Shown here: piece after piece, positions 9,376-20,807 of the stretch
How the letters are laid out: each line of letters starts with the position of its first letter
How positions within the stretch are numbered: position 1 is the first letter of the stretch
Assembly: GCF_030345095.1 (NCBI RefSeq)
Contig: NZ_CP128360.1
Location: 5,084,001-5,148,000 of the forward strand
Reading direction: 5' to 3'
DNA length: 64,000 nucleotides
Origin: Solwaraspora sp. WMMA2056
Lineage (GTDB): Bacteria > Actinomycetota > Actinomycetes > Mycobacteriales > Micromonosporaceae
Made by a program: the position numbers and the translations under genes
Notes under the pieces: model-generated
Databases searched by the model: none
Told to the model about the DNA's origin: nothing
Seen by the model: only the letters and a program-made list of their open reading frames with translations

Positions 9376-11970
9376 TCACGACGGTTCGACGTCCAGGTCC
9401 AGCAGCGGGTCGTCGGTATACACCGGGTCGGGATCCTCACCTGTCAACGACGGGTCGAGGCTCGGTTGCGGCTTCATCCGGTCGTCGTCGATGGCGTTGC
9501 GCACCTTGATCGACACCACGGATCCGCTGCAGTTGTCGGCCCCGCTGCCCGGCGGTTCAGCGGCCGGATCCCCCTCGGCGGCGTCACCGGCCGGCGGTTC
9601 GACCGTCGGCCGCTGCGCGAGCAGGTCCTCCGAGCAGGCCGGCGGCCGGACCCACAGATCCAACGTGAGTTCGTCACGGGTCCAGCAGGTGTACTGGCCG
9701 TCGACCGGCTGGGACGGGCAGAGCTCGACCTTCCACGGCAGCCAGCCCGCGTCGGTGAGCGCCGCCGTGTAGACCTGGGCGGTCTCCTCAGGGCCACGTT
9801 CGGAGGTCATGGTCCGCTCGCGGAACCGGCAGTCGATCAGGCACCACCGGCTGCCGCTGACGGCGTCGGTGCTCTCCAGCGCCGCCCAGCCGGGCACGTC
9901 GAGCCGGTCGAGAGAGTTGAACACCGGATCCCGGGTCGCCGCCCGGATCCCGAAGTAGAGCGGAAGCGCCGCCAGGACGACCACCGCGACCATGATCAGC
10001 GCCACCGCGCGGAGGCGCCGCTGCTGCCGGGTCGACTCGTCGTCGGCAACGCCGTCGGGCCCCGACGCACCGTCGTCCGGGCCGGCACCGGGCCGGACCG
10101 GGCCGCCGGCGGCGGACCGGATCGCGCCGGTGGCTCCTGCGGCGTCGCGGCCAGGGTCGTCCCGGCCTGGTCCGTCGGGCCCGGGACCGCCGTGCGGCGT
10201 GCCGGCTACCGGCCTGGGTACGGCGGCCACCGCTGTCCGCCCGCCACGGTCGGCGACGGGCCCGGGGGCGCGCAGGGCGGCCGGATCCCGGGGGCGGATC
10301 TCGGTCGGATCCTCCGGCGACGCCGACGGGCGTCCGGGTCTGCCGTGGAGCGGTGGTGCGCCTGCCGCCCCGGTCACCGGTCGCGGGCCGTCCGGCGCCG
10401 ACCGGGGACCGGCCGGCCCGGGTGCGGGACGTTGACCACCGGGGCCCGGTCCCGGGCGCGGACCACCGTCCGGGACACCTCGGGCGGGGCCGGGGCCGAC
10501 CGGCGGTCGGGGGCCGCCCGGTCCGGGCATCGGTGGTTGATCGGCGGGCCGGACCGGGGCGGCCGCAGCCGCCCGTGCCACCGGGGCGCTCGCCCCAGCG
10601 CCGGAGACCGGTCGAGGAGGGCCACCGGCACCCGAGACAGGACGCTGCGGGCCACCGGACACGGGCCGGGGCGGACCACCGGCACCCGAGACAGGACGCT
10701 GCGGGCCACCGGCACCCGGGCCTCCAGCGCCGGAGACCGGCCGAGGGGGGCCACCGGCGCCGGAGACGGGCCGTTGTGGGCCGTCGCCGGACGGCCGACC
10801 CGGGAACATGCCGCCGCCCGGGTGCTCCGGGTGGTCGAACCGCCCGGGAGCGGGCGGCCGTGGCTGGCCGTGCATCGGTGGCCGCCCGACGCCGGGCGGT
10901 GGCGCGTCGCGGTACCCGGCGGTCGGCGGATCGTCGTGCCCAGGCGGACGCACCCTGGCTGCGGCGCCGGCACTGGGCATGCCGACCCGGGCCGCCGGTG
11001 GGGGGCCGGCCGGCCGGGCGGCCGGGCGGCCGGGCGGCTCGGGCGAAGGGTCGTGCCGAGAGTCACGGCCGGGCGGCAGCGCGCCGCCGGGGCCGGGTAC
11101 CACCGGCGCGGCCATACCACCGCGGCCCGGGCTGCGGCGCGGACCGCCAGGTGCCGGCGACACCGGCCCGGCGGAGGGTGACGTGCCGGGGCGACCCGCC
11201 GGTGGCGGACCGTCGCCGGCCGGCGACACCGGTCCGACCGGTGACCCTGGGCCAGGCGTCGGCGCGGCATCAGCCCGGTGTCGTTGGCCCGTAGGAAAAC
11301 CCGGGCGGGGACCGGAGCGGTCCGACCAGGTGTCGGCCGGGTCGTCAGGCTCCGGGGCACGGCGTCGGCCGCCACGGGTCGGTGCGGGAGATGGTCCCCG
11401 GTCCGGCTCGCCGGAGCCCGGGCCGGGCCGCTCGCCCGTACCGAACCGGTCACCCGGGCCGGGCCGCTCGCCCGTACCGAACCGGTCACCCGGACCCGGC
11501 CGCTCGCCCGGACCCGGTGCCGGTCGGACGCCGGGCCGGCCTGGAGCGGGCGGGGCCGTTGCCGCCCGCGCGGACGGCAACGGCGGGGCGTTGCCGGACT
11601 GCGGAACCGGCACGCCGGGAGCGGACGGCTGCGGGGCAGGCCTGTTCGGGTCACGGCCCGGAGGCGGCGGTCCGGGCGGCCGGGGCGGCTCGGGCCGCCG
11701 GACATCTGCCGGTGCGGCCCCCCCGGCGGGCGGGGGCGGAGCGGGCCGCTGCGCGCGTGGCGGCGGGCCCTCGGGCGACGGGCGGTCGCCGCCACCGCCG
11801 GGCCCGATGTCGACCTGCTGTTCCTTGGCGGTACGCAGGTCGTCCAGCCAGCCGGTCTCCTCGCCGCTGACCTCTTCCTCGACCTGTGCCCGGCCCCACC
11901 GGCGGCCCTTGGCCTTGGCCTCACGACGCTCGTCGGGTGCATCCGGGCGGTCAGAACCGCGCGCTCTCAC
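9376..11970 (-). CDS. 864-residue Pro/Gly-rich cytoplasmic-tail membrane protein with Cys-containing outer domain
   Basis: I do not recognise a named family. The first roughly 650 residues are low-complexity Pro, Gly, Arg and Ala with tandem repeats ([12 protein letters not shown] twice; [10 protein letters not shown] several times). A single membrane helix follows around residues 655-680 ([19 protein letters not shown]), then an outer domain of about 180 residues with pairs of cysteines (WCLIDC, ELCPSQ, YTCW, PACSED, DNCSG) that could form disulfides. So a long disordered inner tail is tied to a folded extracellular domain. The start is GTG 11970 in a GTGA overlap with rarA, with GGAGG 8 bases upstream, so it is translated with rarA. 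Confidence 0.8.
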   Translation of the reverse strand: MRARGSDRPDAPDERREAKAKGRRWGRAQVEEEVSGEETGWLDDLRTAKEQQVDIGPGGGGDRPSPEGPPPRAQRPAPPPPAGGAAPADVRRPEPPRPPGPPPPGRDPNRPAPQPSAPGVPVPQSGNAPPLPSARAATAPPAPGRPGVRPAPGPGERPGPGDRFGTGERPGPGDRFGTGERPGPGSGEPDRGPSPAPTRGGRRRAPEPDDPADTWSDRSGPRPGFPTGQRHRADAAPTPGPGSPVGPVSPAGDGPPPAGRPGTSPSAGPVSPAPGGPRRSPGRGGMAAPVVPGPGGALPPGRDSRHDPSPEPPGRPAARPAGPPPAARVGMPSAGAAARVRPPGHDDPPTAGYRDAPPPGVGRPPMHGQPRPPAPGRFDHPEHPGGGMFPGRPSGDGPQRPVSGAGGPPRPVSGAGGPGAGGPQRPVSGAGGPPRPVSGGPQRPVSGAGGPPRPVSGAGASAPVARAAAAAPVRPADQPPMPGPGGPRPPVGPGPARGVPDGGPRPGPGPGGQRPAPGPAGPRSAPDGPRPVTGAAGAPPLHGRPGRPSASPEDPTEIRPRDPAALRAPGPVADRGGRTAVAAVPRPVAGTPHGGPGPDGPGRDDPGRDAAGATGAIRSAAGGPVRPGAGPDDGASGPDGVADDESTRQQRRLRAVALIMVAVVVLAALPLYFGIRAATRDPVFNSLDRLDVPGWAALESTDAVSGSRWCLIDCRFRERTMTSERGPEETAQVYTAALTDAGWLPWKVELCPSQPVDGQYTCWTRDELTLDLWVRPPACSEDLLAQRPTVEPPAGDAAEGDPAAEPPGSGADNCSGSVVSIKVRNAIDDDRMKPQPSLDPSLTGEDPDPVYTDDPLLDLDVEPS
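10596..10775 (-). repeat. Tandem repeats encoding RPVSGAGGP units
   Basis: Within the Pro-rich gene a 32-base segment at 10627-10658 recurs exactly at 10681-10712 (offset 54 bases), with further degenerate copies on both sides. All copies keep frame and encode RPVSGAGG-type units of 9 or 18 residues. Such arrays can change copy number by slippage or recombination. Confidence 0.8.
11425..11510 (-). repeat. 36-base direct repeat encoding the 12-residue unit [12 protein letters not shown]
   Basis: The 32 bases from 11425 recur at 11461 with an exact 36-base offset, followed by a partial third copy. The period is a multiple of three, so expansion or loss keeps the frame of the Pro-rich protein. 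Confidence 0.8.
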
Positions 11971-13436
11971 TGGTGTACCTCCCCGGCAGCCAGGCTGCCG
12001 CTGTCATCGGATGCGGTGGCGTTGTCGGACGCCGGGCCGGATGTCGCACGCACGATACGACGCAGCACCGGCATCCGCGCGGCGACGGCGCGCTCCGCAC
12101 CATGCTCGGTCGGCCGGTAGTAGTCGACACCGGCGAGTTCGTCGGGTGGGTACTGCTGGGTGACCACGCCACGGTGATCGTCGTGCGGGTAACGGTAGCC
12201 GCGGCCGTGGCCGATCTGCCGGGCACCGGAGTAGTGGCTGTCGCGCAGGTGTGCCGGCACCGCCCCACCCTTGCCGGCCCGTACGTCGGCGATCGCGGCG
12301 GACAGCGCGGTGGTGGCCGAGTTGGACTTGGGAGCGGTGGCCAGGTGGATCACCGCCTGCGCGAGGTTGAGCTGTGCCTCCGGCAGGCCGACGTACTCGA
12401 CGGCGTGGGCGGCGGCGGTCGCCACCGACAACGCACCCGGGTCCGCCATCCCGACGTCCTCGCTGGCGAAGATGACGATGCGCCGGGCGATGAAGCGGGC
12501 GTCCTCGCCCGCGACCAGCATCCGGGCCAGCCAGTGCAGTGCGGCGTCGACGTCGGAGCCACGCATGCTCTTGATGAACGCGCTGGTGACGTCGTAGTGC
12601 GCGTCGCCGTCGCGGTCGTAGCGGACCGCAGCGACGTCGATCGCCTGCTCGGCGGTGTCGAGGTCGATCTCGTCGACGTCGCGGGCGGTCGCCGCCGCAG
12701 CCGCAGCCTCCAGCGCGGTCAACGCCTTGCGGACGTCGCCGCCGGCGAGCCGGACGAGATGGTCCTCGGCCGGCGCCGACAACCGCAGCGCCCCGCCGAG
12801 CCCACGCGGGTCGGTCACCGCCCGGCGCAGCAGGTCGCGGACCGCGTCGTCGGTGAGCGGACGCAAGGTGAGCAGGACACACCGCGACAGTAACGGCGAG
12901 ATGACCGAAAAGTGGGGATTCTCCGTGGTGGCGGCCAGCAGTGTCACCGTCCGGTCCTCCACCGCCGCCAGCAGCGAATCCTGCTGGGTCTTGCTGAAGC
13001 GGTGCACCTCGTCGATGAACAGGACGGTCGGCAGACCCCCGGTGCGCCGCTGCCGACGGGCCTCGTCGATCACGGCGCGGACATCGCGGACCCCGGCGGA
13101 CAGCGCCGACATCGCGACGAACCGCCGGTCGGTGGCCCGGGCCACCAGGTGGGCGACGGTGGTCTTGCCGCAGCCCGGCGGGCCCCACAGGATGACCGAC
13201 ATCGGCGCCGCCCCGGTCACCAGTTGCCGCAGCGGGGCACCCGGCGCCAGCAGGTGACCCTGGCCGACCAGTTCGTCGATGCTGGCCGGGCGCATCCGTA
13301 CCGGCAGCGGTGCCTGCGGGTCAGGGGCGGCGCCGCTGCTGCCGACCCCGCCTGACACCACGGCGCTTCCGGGGGGCGCCACGTCGGGCCGCCCCCCGGA
13401 AGCGGGGTAGGTGAAAAGGGCGTCGGACTCCATCAC
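11967..13436 (-). CDS. rarA: Replication-associated recombination protein A (RarA/MgsA AAA+ ATPase)
   Basis: Clamp-loader-like AAA+ ATPase that acts at stalled replication forks. The 489-residue protein has Walker [10 protein letters not shown], Walker [14 protein letters not shown], the sensor segment [17 protein letters not shown] and the C-terminal tetramerisation region with [15 protein letters not shown]. An N-terminal extension of about 45 residues rich in Gly, Ser and Pro precedes the [13 protein letters not shown] motif where most homologues begin. Start is ATG 13436 or the next Met at 13433; a TACTGT -10-like element at 13441-13446 would make the mRNA nearly leaderless. Confidence 0.95.
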   Translation of the reverse strand: MMESDALFTYPASGGRPDVAPPGSAVVSGGVGSSGAAPDPQAPLPVRMRPASIDELVGQGHLLAPGAPLRQLVTGAAPMSVILWGPPGCGKTTVAHLVARATDRRFVAMSALSAGVRDVRAVIDEARRQRRTGGLPTVLFIDEVHRFSKTQQDSLLAAVEDRTVTLLAATTENPHFSVISPLLSRCVLLTLRPLTDDAVRDLLRRAVTDPRGLGGALRLSAPAEDHLVRLAGGDVRKALTALEAAAAAATARDVDEIDLDTAEQAIDVAAVRYDRDGDAHYDVTSAFIKSMRGSDVDAALHWLARMLVAGEDARFIARRIVIFASEDVGMADPGALSVATAAAHAVEYVGLPEAQLNLAQAVIHLATAPKSNSATTALSAAIADVRAGKGGAVPAHLRDSHYSGARQIGHGRGYRYPHDDHRGVVTQQYPPDELAGVDYYRPTEHGAERAVAARMPVLRRIVRATSGPASDNATASDDSGSLAAGEVHQ

Positions 13437-13448
13437 GAAGACAGTACC

Positions 13449-13488
13449 GGCCCGATCTCGGCTGCCGGAAACCCGCCGAGATCGGGCC
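13449..13488. promoter_or_regulatory. Perfect 14-bp inverted repeat just upstream of rarA
   Basis: GGCCCGATCTCGGC at 13449-13462 is repeated exactly inverted at 13475-13488 around a 12-base loop. It ends 12 bases from the rarA start codon. It could be the terminator of the small membrane protein gene upstream (stop at 13626) or an operator over the rarA -35 region. No T-run follows on the minus strand. Confidence 0.7.
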
Positions 13489-13625
13489 CGGACACCGCCC
13501 GACGCGTAGGGAGCCGTCCCTGGTCACCGGCTACCTGTCGGCCCCGGTGGGTAGGTGGCGCGTCGGACCCGATGGGGATTGGCGGCGCGCGCCGAACGAC
13601 GGCTCAGGTCAGCCCGTCCGCCGGT

Positions 13626-13805
13626 TCACCGCCGACGCCGGGACCAGCGGCGGTTCCCGATGCCGGCATGGAACAGCGCCAGGCAGAGCAGCCCGATCAG
13701 CACCAGCGTGTTCCAGTTGAACAGGTCCGGGGCACCCAGATCGGTGTTGAGCAGGTCGAGAAGCAGGGCGAAACCAAAGACGACTGCCGCGACGATGGCG
13801 AGCAT
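13626..13805 (-). CDS. 59-residue hydrophobic small membrane protein
   Basis: A short gene with a strong ribosome site (GGAGG, five bases before ATG 13805). It encodes MLAIVAAVVFGFALLLDLL, a polar stretch with Asn, Asp and Trp, a second helix (TLVLIGLLCLALFHAGI) and a basic end NRRWSRRRR. This is a two-helix hairpin with positive-inside orientation. Small proteins of this type are common beside transporters in actinomycetes; function is not known. It lies 95 bases downstream of the MFS gene on the same strand. Confidence 0.72.
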   Translation of the reverse strand: MLAIVAAVVFGFALLLDLLNTDLGAPDLFNWNTLVLIGLLCLALFHAGIGNRRWSRRRR

Positions 13806-13900
13806 GACATCCTCCTGGGGGGTTCAGTGGGTCGGCTCTGCCATACCCGGCAGACCCCTTGGCCAATCCAGGTAGGACCAGGTCGGCGCCGCCGGTCGGG

Positions 13901-15190
13901 TCACACCGACGCCCCCGCCGTCGGGGTCGGCACCGGGCGCGCCCCGGGATCCGGCACCGGGCGCGGGCGCCGGGCCACCAGGTACAGCGGCGCGGCCGCC
14001 GCCAGCACCGCCGCGCCGACCAGCATCGCCAGGCTGACCGAGGCAGCGCCGGCGACACCCAGCAGCACCACCCCGCCGAGGGCACCGGCCGGTTGGGCGA
14101 CCATCGAGTTGAGTGACACCACGCTGGTCCGGTGCGGGCCGTCCACCTGCCGGTGCAGCAGACCCAGGTGCACCGGATTCGACGCGCCGTGGACGGCGTA
14201 GCAGGCCAGGTAGGCGGCGATCACCCCGACCGGCCCGGCGAGCAGCGCCATCGCGACCACGGTCGCCCCTTGCAGGATCCGGAACGCGGCGGCGGTCACC
14301 GGCGCGCCGAGCCGGCGGCTCAGCGCCGGCACCAGCGCGGCGCCACCGGCCGACGCCAACCAGGCCACCGCGCCGACCGGGCCGAGCAGCGCCGCCGCCC
14401 GGTCGGCATCGCCAGCTACCTCCGCCAGCCGTACCGGCATCAGCGTCTCGAAGGAGATCATGCCGAATCCCCAGAACAGCTCGACCGCGATCAGAGCGAG
14501 CAGGATCCGGGAACGCCGCAGCAGCCGCAGCGCGCCGAGCACCACGGCGGGCACCTGCCGGACCGACGCACCCAGCGTCGACGCCCCGGCCGCCGGGCGT
14601 ACCTCGACCAGCAGCATTGCCAGGCCGAGCAGGCCGACGACCTGCAGCGCCCCGGCGACCACGACCGGTCCGGTCAACGCGCTGACCGGCCCGACCGGAC
14701 CGATCGCCACCAGCACGCCGGAGGTCAGGGCCCCGGCGGCGATGGTCAGACCGGCGACCACGCCACCATGGCCCAGGCCGTCCTCGTACCGCGCGTCGGG
14801 GTCGGCGGCCAGCGTCGCGTCAACGTACCAGGACTCCAGCGGCCCGCTCTCCAACGCCCGGTAGACACCCTGCAGCAGCAGCGCGGCGACGAACACCCCG
14901 AACGAGTCGGCGATCACGAGCAGCGTCAGCGACGCCAGGTTCGCCAGAGCGGCACCGATCAGTACCGGCTTGCGGCCGATCGCATCGGCCAGGCCGCCGG
15001 TCGGCAACTCCAGCAGCAGTACGGCGAACCCCTGTGCGGCGACGACCAGGCCGATCTGCGGCAGGGCAAGCCCACGTTCGAGCATCAGCAGCACCGTGAC
15101 CGGGATCAGCAGCCCGGTGGGCGCCCAGCGCAGACTGTGCAGGACCAGGTAACGCCGGTGGATCTGGCGTACGGTCAATCCTCCGGTCAC
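13901..15190 (-). CDS. MFS transporter paired with ArsR regulator
   Basis: A 429-residue 12-helix major facilitator. The motif A loop reads GGLADAIGRKPVLIG after helix 2; the N-terminus begins TGGLTVRQIHRRYLVL. Substrate unknown; drug or metabolite export is the usual role of this group. The GTG start overlaps the stop of the ArsR-type regulator (GTGA), so the two are translated together and the transporter is the likely target of that regulator. Two central loops are Ala/Gly-rich but uninterrupted. Confidence 0.85.
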   Translation of the reverse strand: MTGGLTVRQIHRRYLVLHSLRWAPTGLLIPVTVLLMLERGLALPQIGLVVAAQGFAVLLLELPTGGLADAIGRKPVLIGAALANLASLTLLVIADSFGVFVAALLLQGVYRALESGPLESWYVDATLAADPDARYEDGLGHGGVVAGLTIAAGALTSGVLVAIGPVGPVSALTGPVVVAGALQVVGLLGLAMLLVEVRPAAGASTLGASVRQVPAVVLGALRLLRRSRILLALIAVELFWGFGMISFETLMPVRLAEVAGDADRAAALLGPVGAVAWLASAGGAALVPALSRRLGAPVTAAAFRILQGATVVAMALLAGPVGVIAAYLACYAVHGASNPVHLGLLHRQVDGPHRTSVVSLNSMVAQPAGALGGVVLLGVAGAASVSLAMLVGAAVLAAAAPLYLVARRPRPVPDPGARPVPTPTAGASV

Positions 15191-15810
15191 CGTTCGTCTC
15201 CGACCGGCTCGTCCCCGGCCGTACCGTCCCGGTCACCGCCCTTGATGACCCGGGGGAAGGCGTACTTGTAGAGCAGCACCTGCTCGGGCACGCCGTCGCC
15301 GGGGCCGGGGTCGGTGCGGTAGCGCTCGACGACCTCGGCGATTTCGGCGTTGAGTCGACGCAACTGGTCGGCGGTGAGGGTCAACCGGGTGTCGGAGTAG
15401 TCGGCCGCCGCACGCCACTGCGGCGGGTAACCGTCCCGGGCGGTGTGCCACTCCTCGGCACGCTGGACGAACAGCTGAAGGAAATAACTGTTGAGCCAGT
15501 CGGCGGCCGCGCGGGCATCCGGGTCGGCGTCGAAGGCGGTGTTGTGCCAGGCGGTTTCCTGGTGCACCGCCCGCCACCAGCGTTCCCGGCCGGTGCCCCG
15601 GGCCGGCTCCTCGCGGACCAGCCCGGCGTCGGCGAGCTTGCGCAGGTGGTAACTGGTGGCGCCGGTGTTGGTGCCCAGCTCGTGGGCCAGGGTGGTGGCG
15701 GTCGCCGGGCCGTCCAGGCGCAGCGCGCCGAGCAGCCGCAGCCGCAGCGGGTGGGCCAGGGTGCGGACCTGGTCCCCGGTGAGCCAGACCGTCGAGAGTT
15801 GCTCGTCCAT
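15187..15810 (-). CDS. ArsR-family winged-helix regulator
   Basis: A 207-residue regulator. The N-terminal winged helix includes VRTLAHPLRLRLLGALR, then TLAHELGTNTGATSYHLRKLADAGLV as recognition region, and EEPARGTGRERWW as wing; the C-terminal half is a helical dimer or effector domain. No metal-binding Cys pair is seen, so a metal sensor is unlikely. I chose ATG 15810 since an upstream frame extension would run through the promoter and operator. It is the first gene of a two-gene operon with the MFS transporter and probably represses itself and the transporter. Confidence 0.86.
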   Translation of the reverse strand: MDEQLSTVWLTGDQVRTLAHPLRLRLLGALRLDGPATATTLAHELGTNTGATSYHLRKLADAGLVREEPARGTGRERWWRAVHQETAWHNTAFDADPDARAAADWLNSYFLQLFVQRAEEWHTARDGYPPQWRAAADYSDTRLTLTADQLRRLNAEIAEVVERYRTDPGPGDGVPEQVLLYKYAFPRVIKGGDRDGTAGDEPVGDER

Positions 15811-15823
15811 GAGATGCAGAGTA

Positions 15824-15862
15824 ACTATACAAAGGAAGTGTGCACAACATCTTTGCACACTT
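15824..15862 (-). promoter_or_regulatory. arsR-MFS promoter and 9-bp inverted-repeat operator
   Basis: On the minus strand a TATAGT -10 element lies at 15824-15829. Directly upstream is a perfect inverted repeat, AAGTGTGCA (15836-15844) and TGCACACTT (15854-15862) with nine bases between. It covers the -35 region. The expected transcript start is only a few bases before ATG 15810, and no Shine-Dalgarno sequence is seen, so the mRNA is probably nearly leaderless. Confidence 0.72.
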
Positions 15863-15895
15863 TCTCTGCAACCAGCGTCCTGCGCTCAAGACGCA

Positions 15896-15930
15896 GCTGG
15901 GCCCGGGTGCGTACCGCACCCGGGCCCAGC
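15896..15930 (-). terminator. Strong hairpin terminator after aspS
   Basis: A perfect 16-bp stem, GCTGGGCCCGGGTGCG at 15896-15911 with its exact complement at 15915-15930, and a 3-base loop, 24 bases past the aspS stop. There is no T-run, as is common for actinobacterial terminators. Confidence 0.85.
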
Positions 15931-15953
15931 CCACTCATCCACTTGTCCGCAGG

Positions 15954-17774
<1,821 letters not shown>

Positions 17775-17908
17775 GGCACGGAACTCCTCATCGCGGGTAC
17801 GGACTGCACCCGCATTGTGTCAGCCCGGCCGATCCGCTTCGGCGTCGATCCCGGCCACGTCCGGCGTACGATCCACTCGAACCGCCATCCCCGGTGACCG
17901 GAGGGCGC

Positions 17909-19114
17909 ATGCTGCTGCTGTCCTTCGCCGCCGTACTGCTACTGGCCGTACTGGTCTCGGCGCTGGCGCACCGCACCATCCTGTCGACCGCCGCGCTGTT
18001 CCTGATCGCCGGTTTCGTCCTCGGCCCGCAGACCACCGGTGTGCTCGACATCGAGCCCGACTCCCCCATCGTCGGCACCCTGGCCGAGCTGGCGCTGTTC
18101 GCGGTGCTGTTCAGCGACGGCATGCGGGTCGGCTGGCGCGATCTACGGTCTCGCTGGCGGCTGCCGACCCGGGCACTGGGCGTCGGATTGCCGCTCACCA
18201 TGGCCGTCACCGCCGCGCTGGCCCACCTCGTCGTCGGCCTGGACTGGCCGGAGGCGCTGCTGATCGGCGCGGTCCTCGCCCCCACCGACCCGGTCTTCGC
18301 CGCCGCGCTGGTCGGCAACCAGAAGGTGCCGTACCGGCTGCGGCACCTGCTCAACGTGGAGTCCGGCGCCAACGACGGCCTGGCCCTGCCGTTCGTGATC
18401 CTCTTCCTGGCCGTCGCCAACGGCTCCACTGATCTGCACCTCGGCGAACTGGCCACCGAACTGGCCCTGGGTCTGGTGATCGGCGTCGCCGTACCGCTGG
18501 CGGCGATCATGCTGGAACGGCTGCGCTGGTTCGGCACCTCGGCGCACTACGCCCCACTCAACGGCGTCGCGATCGGCCTGCTGGTGCTCGCCCTGGGGCA
18601 GCTCACCCACGGCAACCTGTTCCTGGCGGCGTTCGCCGCCGGCAGCACCATCGCCACCTTCGGCCCCCGCCAGCGGGTCGCCTTCGAACACTTCGGCGAG
18701 AACGTCGCCGAGCTGTTGAAGCTGGCCGCCCTGCTGGTCTTCGGCGCGCTGATCTCGGTCGAGTTCCTCGGTGAGATCTCCTGGCCCGGCTGGGTGTTCG
18801 CGGTGCTGGCGATCGTCGTGGCGCGGCCGGTGGCGCTGGCAGTCGCCTTCTTCCGTTCCGGCATGCACGCCCGGGAGCAGGTCGCGGCCATGTGGTTCGG
18901 CCCGAAGGGGTTCGCCTCGGTGGTCTACGGCCTGCTGGTGCTCAACAGCGGCATCGACGCCGCCGACCTGGTCTTCCACCTGGTCGCGCTGACCATCGTG
19001 ATCTCCATCCTGGCCCACTCGTCGACCGACGTCCTGGTCGCCAACGCCTTCGACGAGACCCGGCGTACCGCCCCCGACCCGGGCTCGGACAGGGACGGAA
19101 GCCATCCAAGCTGA
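17909..19114 (+). CDS. Cation:proton antiporter (CPA1 family)
   Basis: A 401-residue, about 12-helix Na+(K+)/H+ exchanger. The ion-binding segment is AVLAPTDPVFAAALVGNQ, followed by LLNVESGANDGLALPFV, both typical of the family. I chose ATG 17909 because GGAGG stands five bases before it; the GTG at 17894 has no ribosome site. Divergent from aspS. The C-terminus is a short polar tail with no regulatory domain. Confidence 0.88.
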   Translation: MLLLSFAAVLLLAVLVSALAHRTILSTAALFLIAGFVLGPQTTGVLDIEPDSPIVGTLAELALFAVLFSDGMRVGWRDLRSRWRLPTRALGVGLPLTMAVTAALAHLVVGLDWPEALLIGAVLAPTDPVFAAALVGNQKVPYRLRHLLNVESGANDGLALPFVILFLAVANGSTDLHLGELATELALGLVIGVAVPLAAIMLERLRWFGTSAHYAPLNGVAIGLLVLALGQLTHGNLFLAAFAAGSTIATFGPRQRVAFEHFGENVAELLKLAALLVFGALISVEFLGEISWPGWVFAVLAIVVARPVALAVAFFRSGMHAREQVAAMWFGPKGFASVVYGLLVLNSGIDAADLVFHLVALTIVISILAHSSTDVLVANAFDETRRTAPDPGSDRDGSHPS

Positions 19115-19140
19115 CCTTGGGTGGCTCCCGTCGCAGATCC

Positions 19141-19896
19141 TCACCCCGGGATCTTCCACGCGTTCATCTCCAGGCTGACCTCCCCATCAGGGGAGGCCCC
19201 GGTGATCTCCAACTGCACGACAAGCTGCGCCCGGCCCGAGTTGACGGCTGCGGCACGGCTCGTCCAGAGGCAGAGCACCACACCTTGCTGGACCGGCACC
19301 CGGGCCTCGGCACCGAGCGGAGCCATACGGATCTGTTCCGAGCAGTCGTGCGGAGTGAGCCCTGGCGCGTCCACCTGGCTGCCGCGTACGTCGCGGCCGA
19401 GAACCAGGTTGGCCGGCGCGTTGCTGTAACCGGCACGCAACGTGATGTCCGCCTCGGACGACAGCACGTCGGCCCGCGGCTCGTCCAGGTCGGCGTGCAT
19501 GCTGCTGTTGTTGCCGAACACCCGCAGCGTCAGTGGCTCCTGCGAGTAGTGGACCGTGTACCGGGTCTGCGCGTCGAGCGTCGGCTGCGCGGTCGGATTG
19601 GCCGACGGCACATCATCGGGCAGTCCAGTCGGCTCCGGCCCGTCCGGCCTCGCGGAGGCCTCGATCGTCGGCTCCGCGCCCGGCTCCGACCCGCCGTCAC
19701 CGCCGTCGGGCGTCGCCATCGCGTCGACCCGGTCCGAAGCCCGCCAGGCGATCACGGTCGCGGTGGCGGCGAGCACGAACGCGGCCACCGCAAGCATCAC
19801 AGACACTCCGACCAGCAGCCGCTGGAGCCTGCCGGTTGATCGCCGTGGCGATGCGGTACCAGCTGTCGCCGACGGACCATCTCCGGTTATTGACAT
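19141..19896 (-). CDS. Membrane-anchored extracellular protein of unknown function
   Basis: A 251-residue protein with a basic N-terminus (SPRRSTGRLQRLL), one membrane helix near residues 28-50 (VSVMLAVAAFVLAATATVIAW), an acidic Pro/Gly/Thr linker, and a folded outer domain with two cysteines (HDCSEQ and VVLCLW). No family recognised. GGAGG stands six bases before ATG 19896. It is divergent from the gene at 20074, which has the same architecture, so the two may act together. It converges with the antiporter. Confidence 0.7.
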   Translation of the reverse strand: MSITGDGPSATAGTASPRRSTGRLQRLLVGVSVMLAVAAFVLAATATVIAWRASDRVDAMATPDGGDGGSEPGAEPTIEASARPDGPEPTGLPDDVPSANPTAQPTLDAQTRYTVHYSQEPLTLRVFGNNSSMHADLDEPRADVLSSEADITLRAGYSNAPANLVLGRDVRGSQVDAPGLTPHDCSEQIRMAPLGAEARVPVQQGVVLCLWTSRAAAVNSGRAQLVVQLEITGASPDGEVSLEMNAWKIPG

Positions 19897-20073
19897 CGGT
19901 TCCTCCATATGCGCATCGGCCAGGCACGGCCGACAATCACTCAGGGACCTCAGAAACCGTGTGCACGGTTCACGTCGACGCACTCGGAGAGGCCACCGAT
20001 CCACTAGGTCGATCGAGTAAGGTAATGGTGGCATGCCGCCACAATCATTCTCCGCTACCCCGATGGACGAACC

Positions 20074-20748
20074 ATGCCTGACAATGGACAATCTGCAGGT
20101 GAAGGCCGTGAGCGACCGCGTCGGTCGGTGCGGAAAATATCCGAACGGCTGGCGGTGGTCGGCCTGGTGGTCACCACGCTGGGGGTGATCGTCGCCGTGC
20201 TCGACTGGCGCTTCCCAGTCGGAGGCCAGGTGCCACCGGCGTCGACCACCCCCTCGGCGACGGTGCCGGCGGTCACGTCGCCAGACGCCCCTGCGGGTGG
20301 CTCACCGGCCGCGACCAGGATCGAATACCTTTCCGCGCTCCCGGCACACGCCGGCACCGCCAATCTCACGGAACTTCCGCGCGAACTACGGGAGACCGCC
20401 GAGTTTCAACGCGCCATCGTGATCAAGTGCCCGAGCAACCAGAGCAATGACAAGGTCAGCGAGGTCGCCTATCAACTCTTCGGCCGATTCGACACTTTCC
20501 AGGCGACCGTTCGGCCGCATTTCGACAGCCAACCGGATGCCCGGATGCACGTCGAGGTCCTGGTCGGCGAACGCGCCCGCGACGGCCGCCTGGTGTGGGA
20601 CGTCGGCGGCGGACAGTACGAGGCGACCGCCGTGCAGCCCGGATCGCTCAACGCGGTCGTCGAGGGGATGCAGGAGCTCAAGATCCAGGTCCGGTGCGAA
20701 CTGCCGGACGGGGTGGCGATCCTGGTCGACGCCGCCCTGTACGAGTGA
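20074..20748 (+). CDS. Membrane-anchored protein with possible NPCBM-like outer domain
   Basis: A 224-residue protein: basic N-terminus, one helix near residues 25-43 (RLAVVGLVVTTLGVIVAVL), a Thr/Pro/Ser linker, then a domain of about 145 residues. That domain has the order RIEYLSALPA, then EVAYQLFGRFDTFQATV, then a strand region ending with QELKIQVRCELPDG. The pattern resembles the carbohydrate-binding NPCBM fold, but this is a weak match by eye. Two Cys residues (IKCPS, VRCEL) could pair. No enzymatic motif. Divergent from the similarly built gene at 19896. Confidence 0.65.
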   Translation: MPDNGQSAGEGRERPRRSVRKISERLAVVGLVVTTLGVIVAVLDWRFPVGGQVPPASTTPSATVPAVTSPDAPAGGSPAATRIEYLSALPAHAGTANLTELPRELRETAEFQRAIVIKCPSNQSNDKVSEVAYQLFGRFDTFQATVRPHFDSQPDARMHVEVLVGERARDGRLVWDVGGGQYEATAVQPGSLNAVVEGMQELKIQVRCELPDGVAILVDAALYE

Positions 20749-20807
20749 CGGTCGCCGCCTCACCTGCGCAGGTGGCGTCGCCGACCCAGTGAGTCGGATA
20801 CGTGTAC

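Noticed and set aside
17789-17814. A GCGGGT/ACCCGC 6-bp repeat upstream of aspS as a T-box or operator.
   Set aside because: Too short for this base composition and no T-box sequence (no TGGNACC-like element in a leader) is present.
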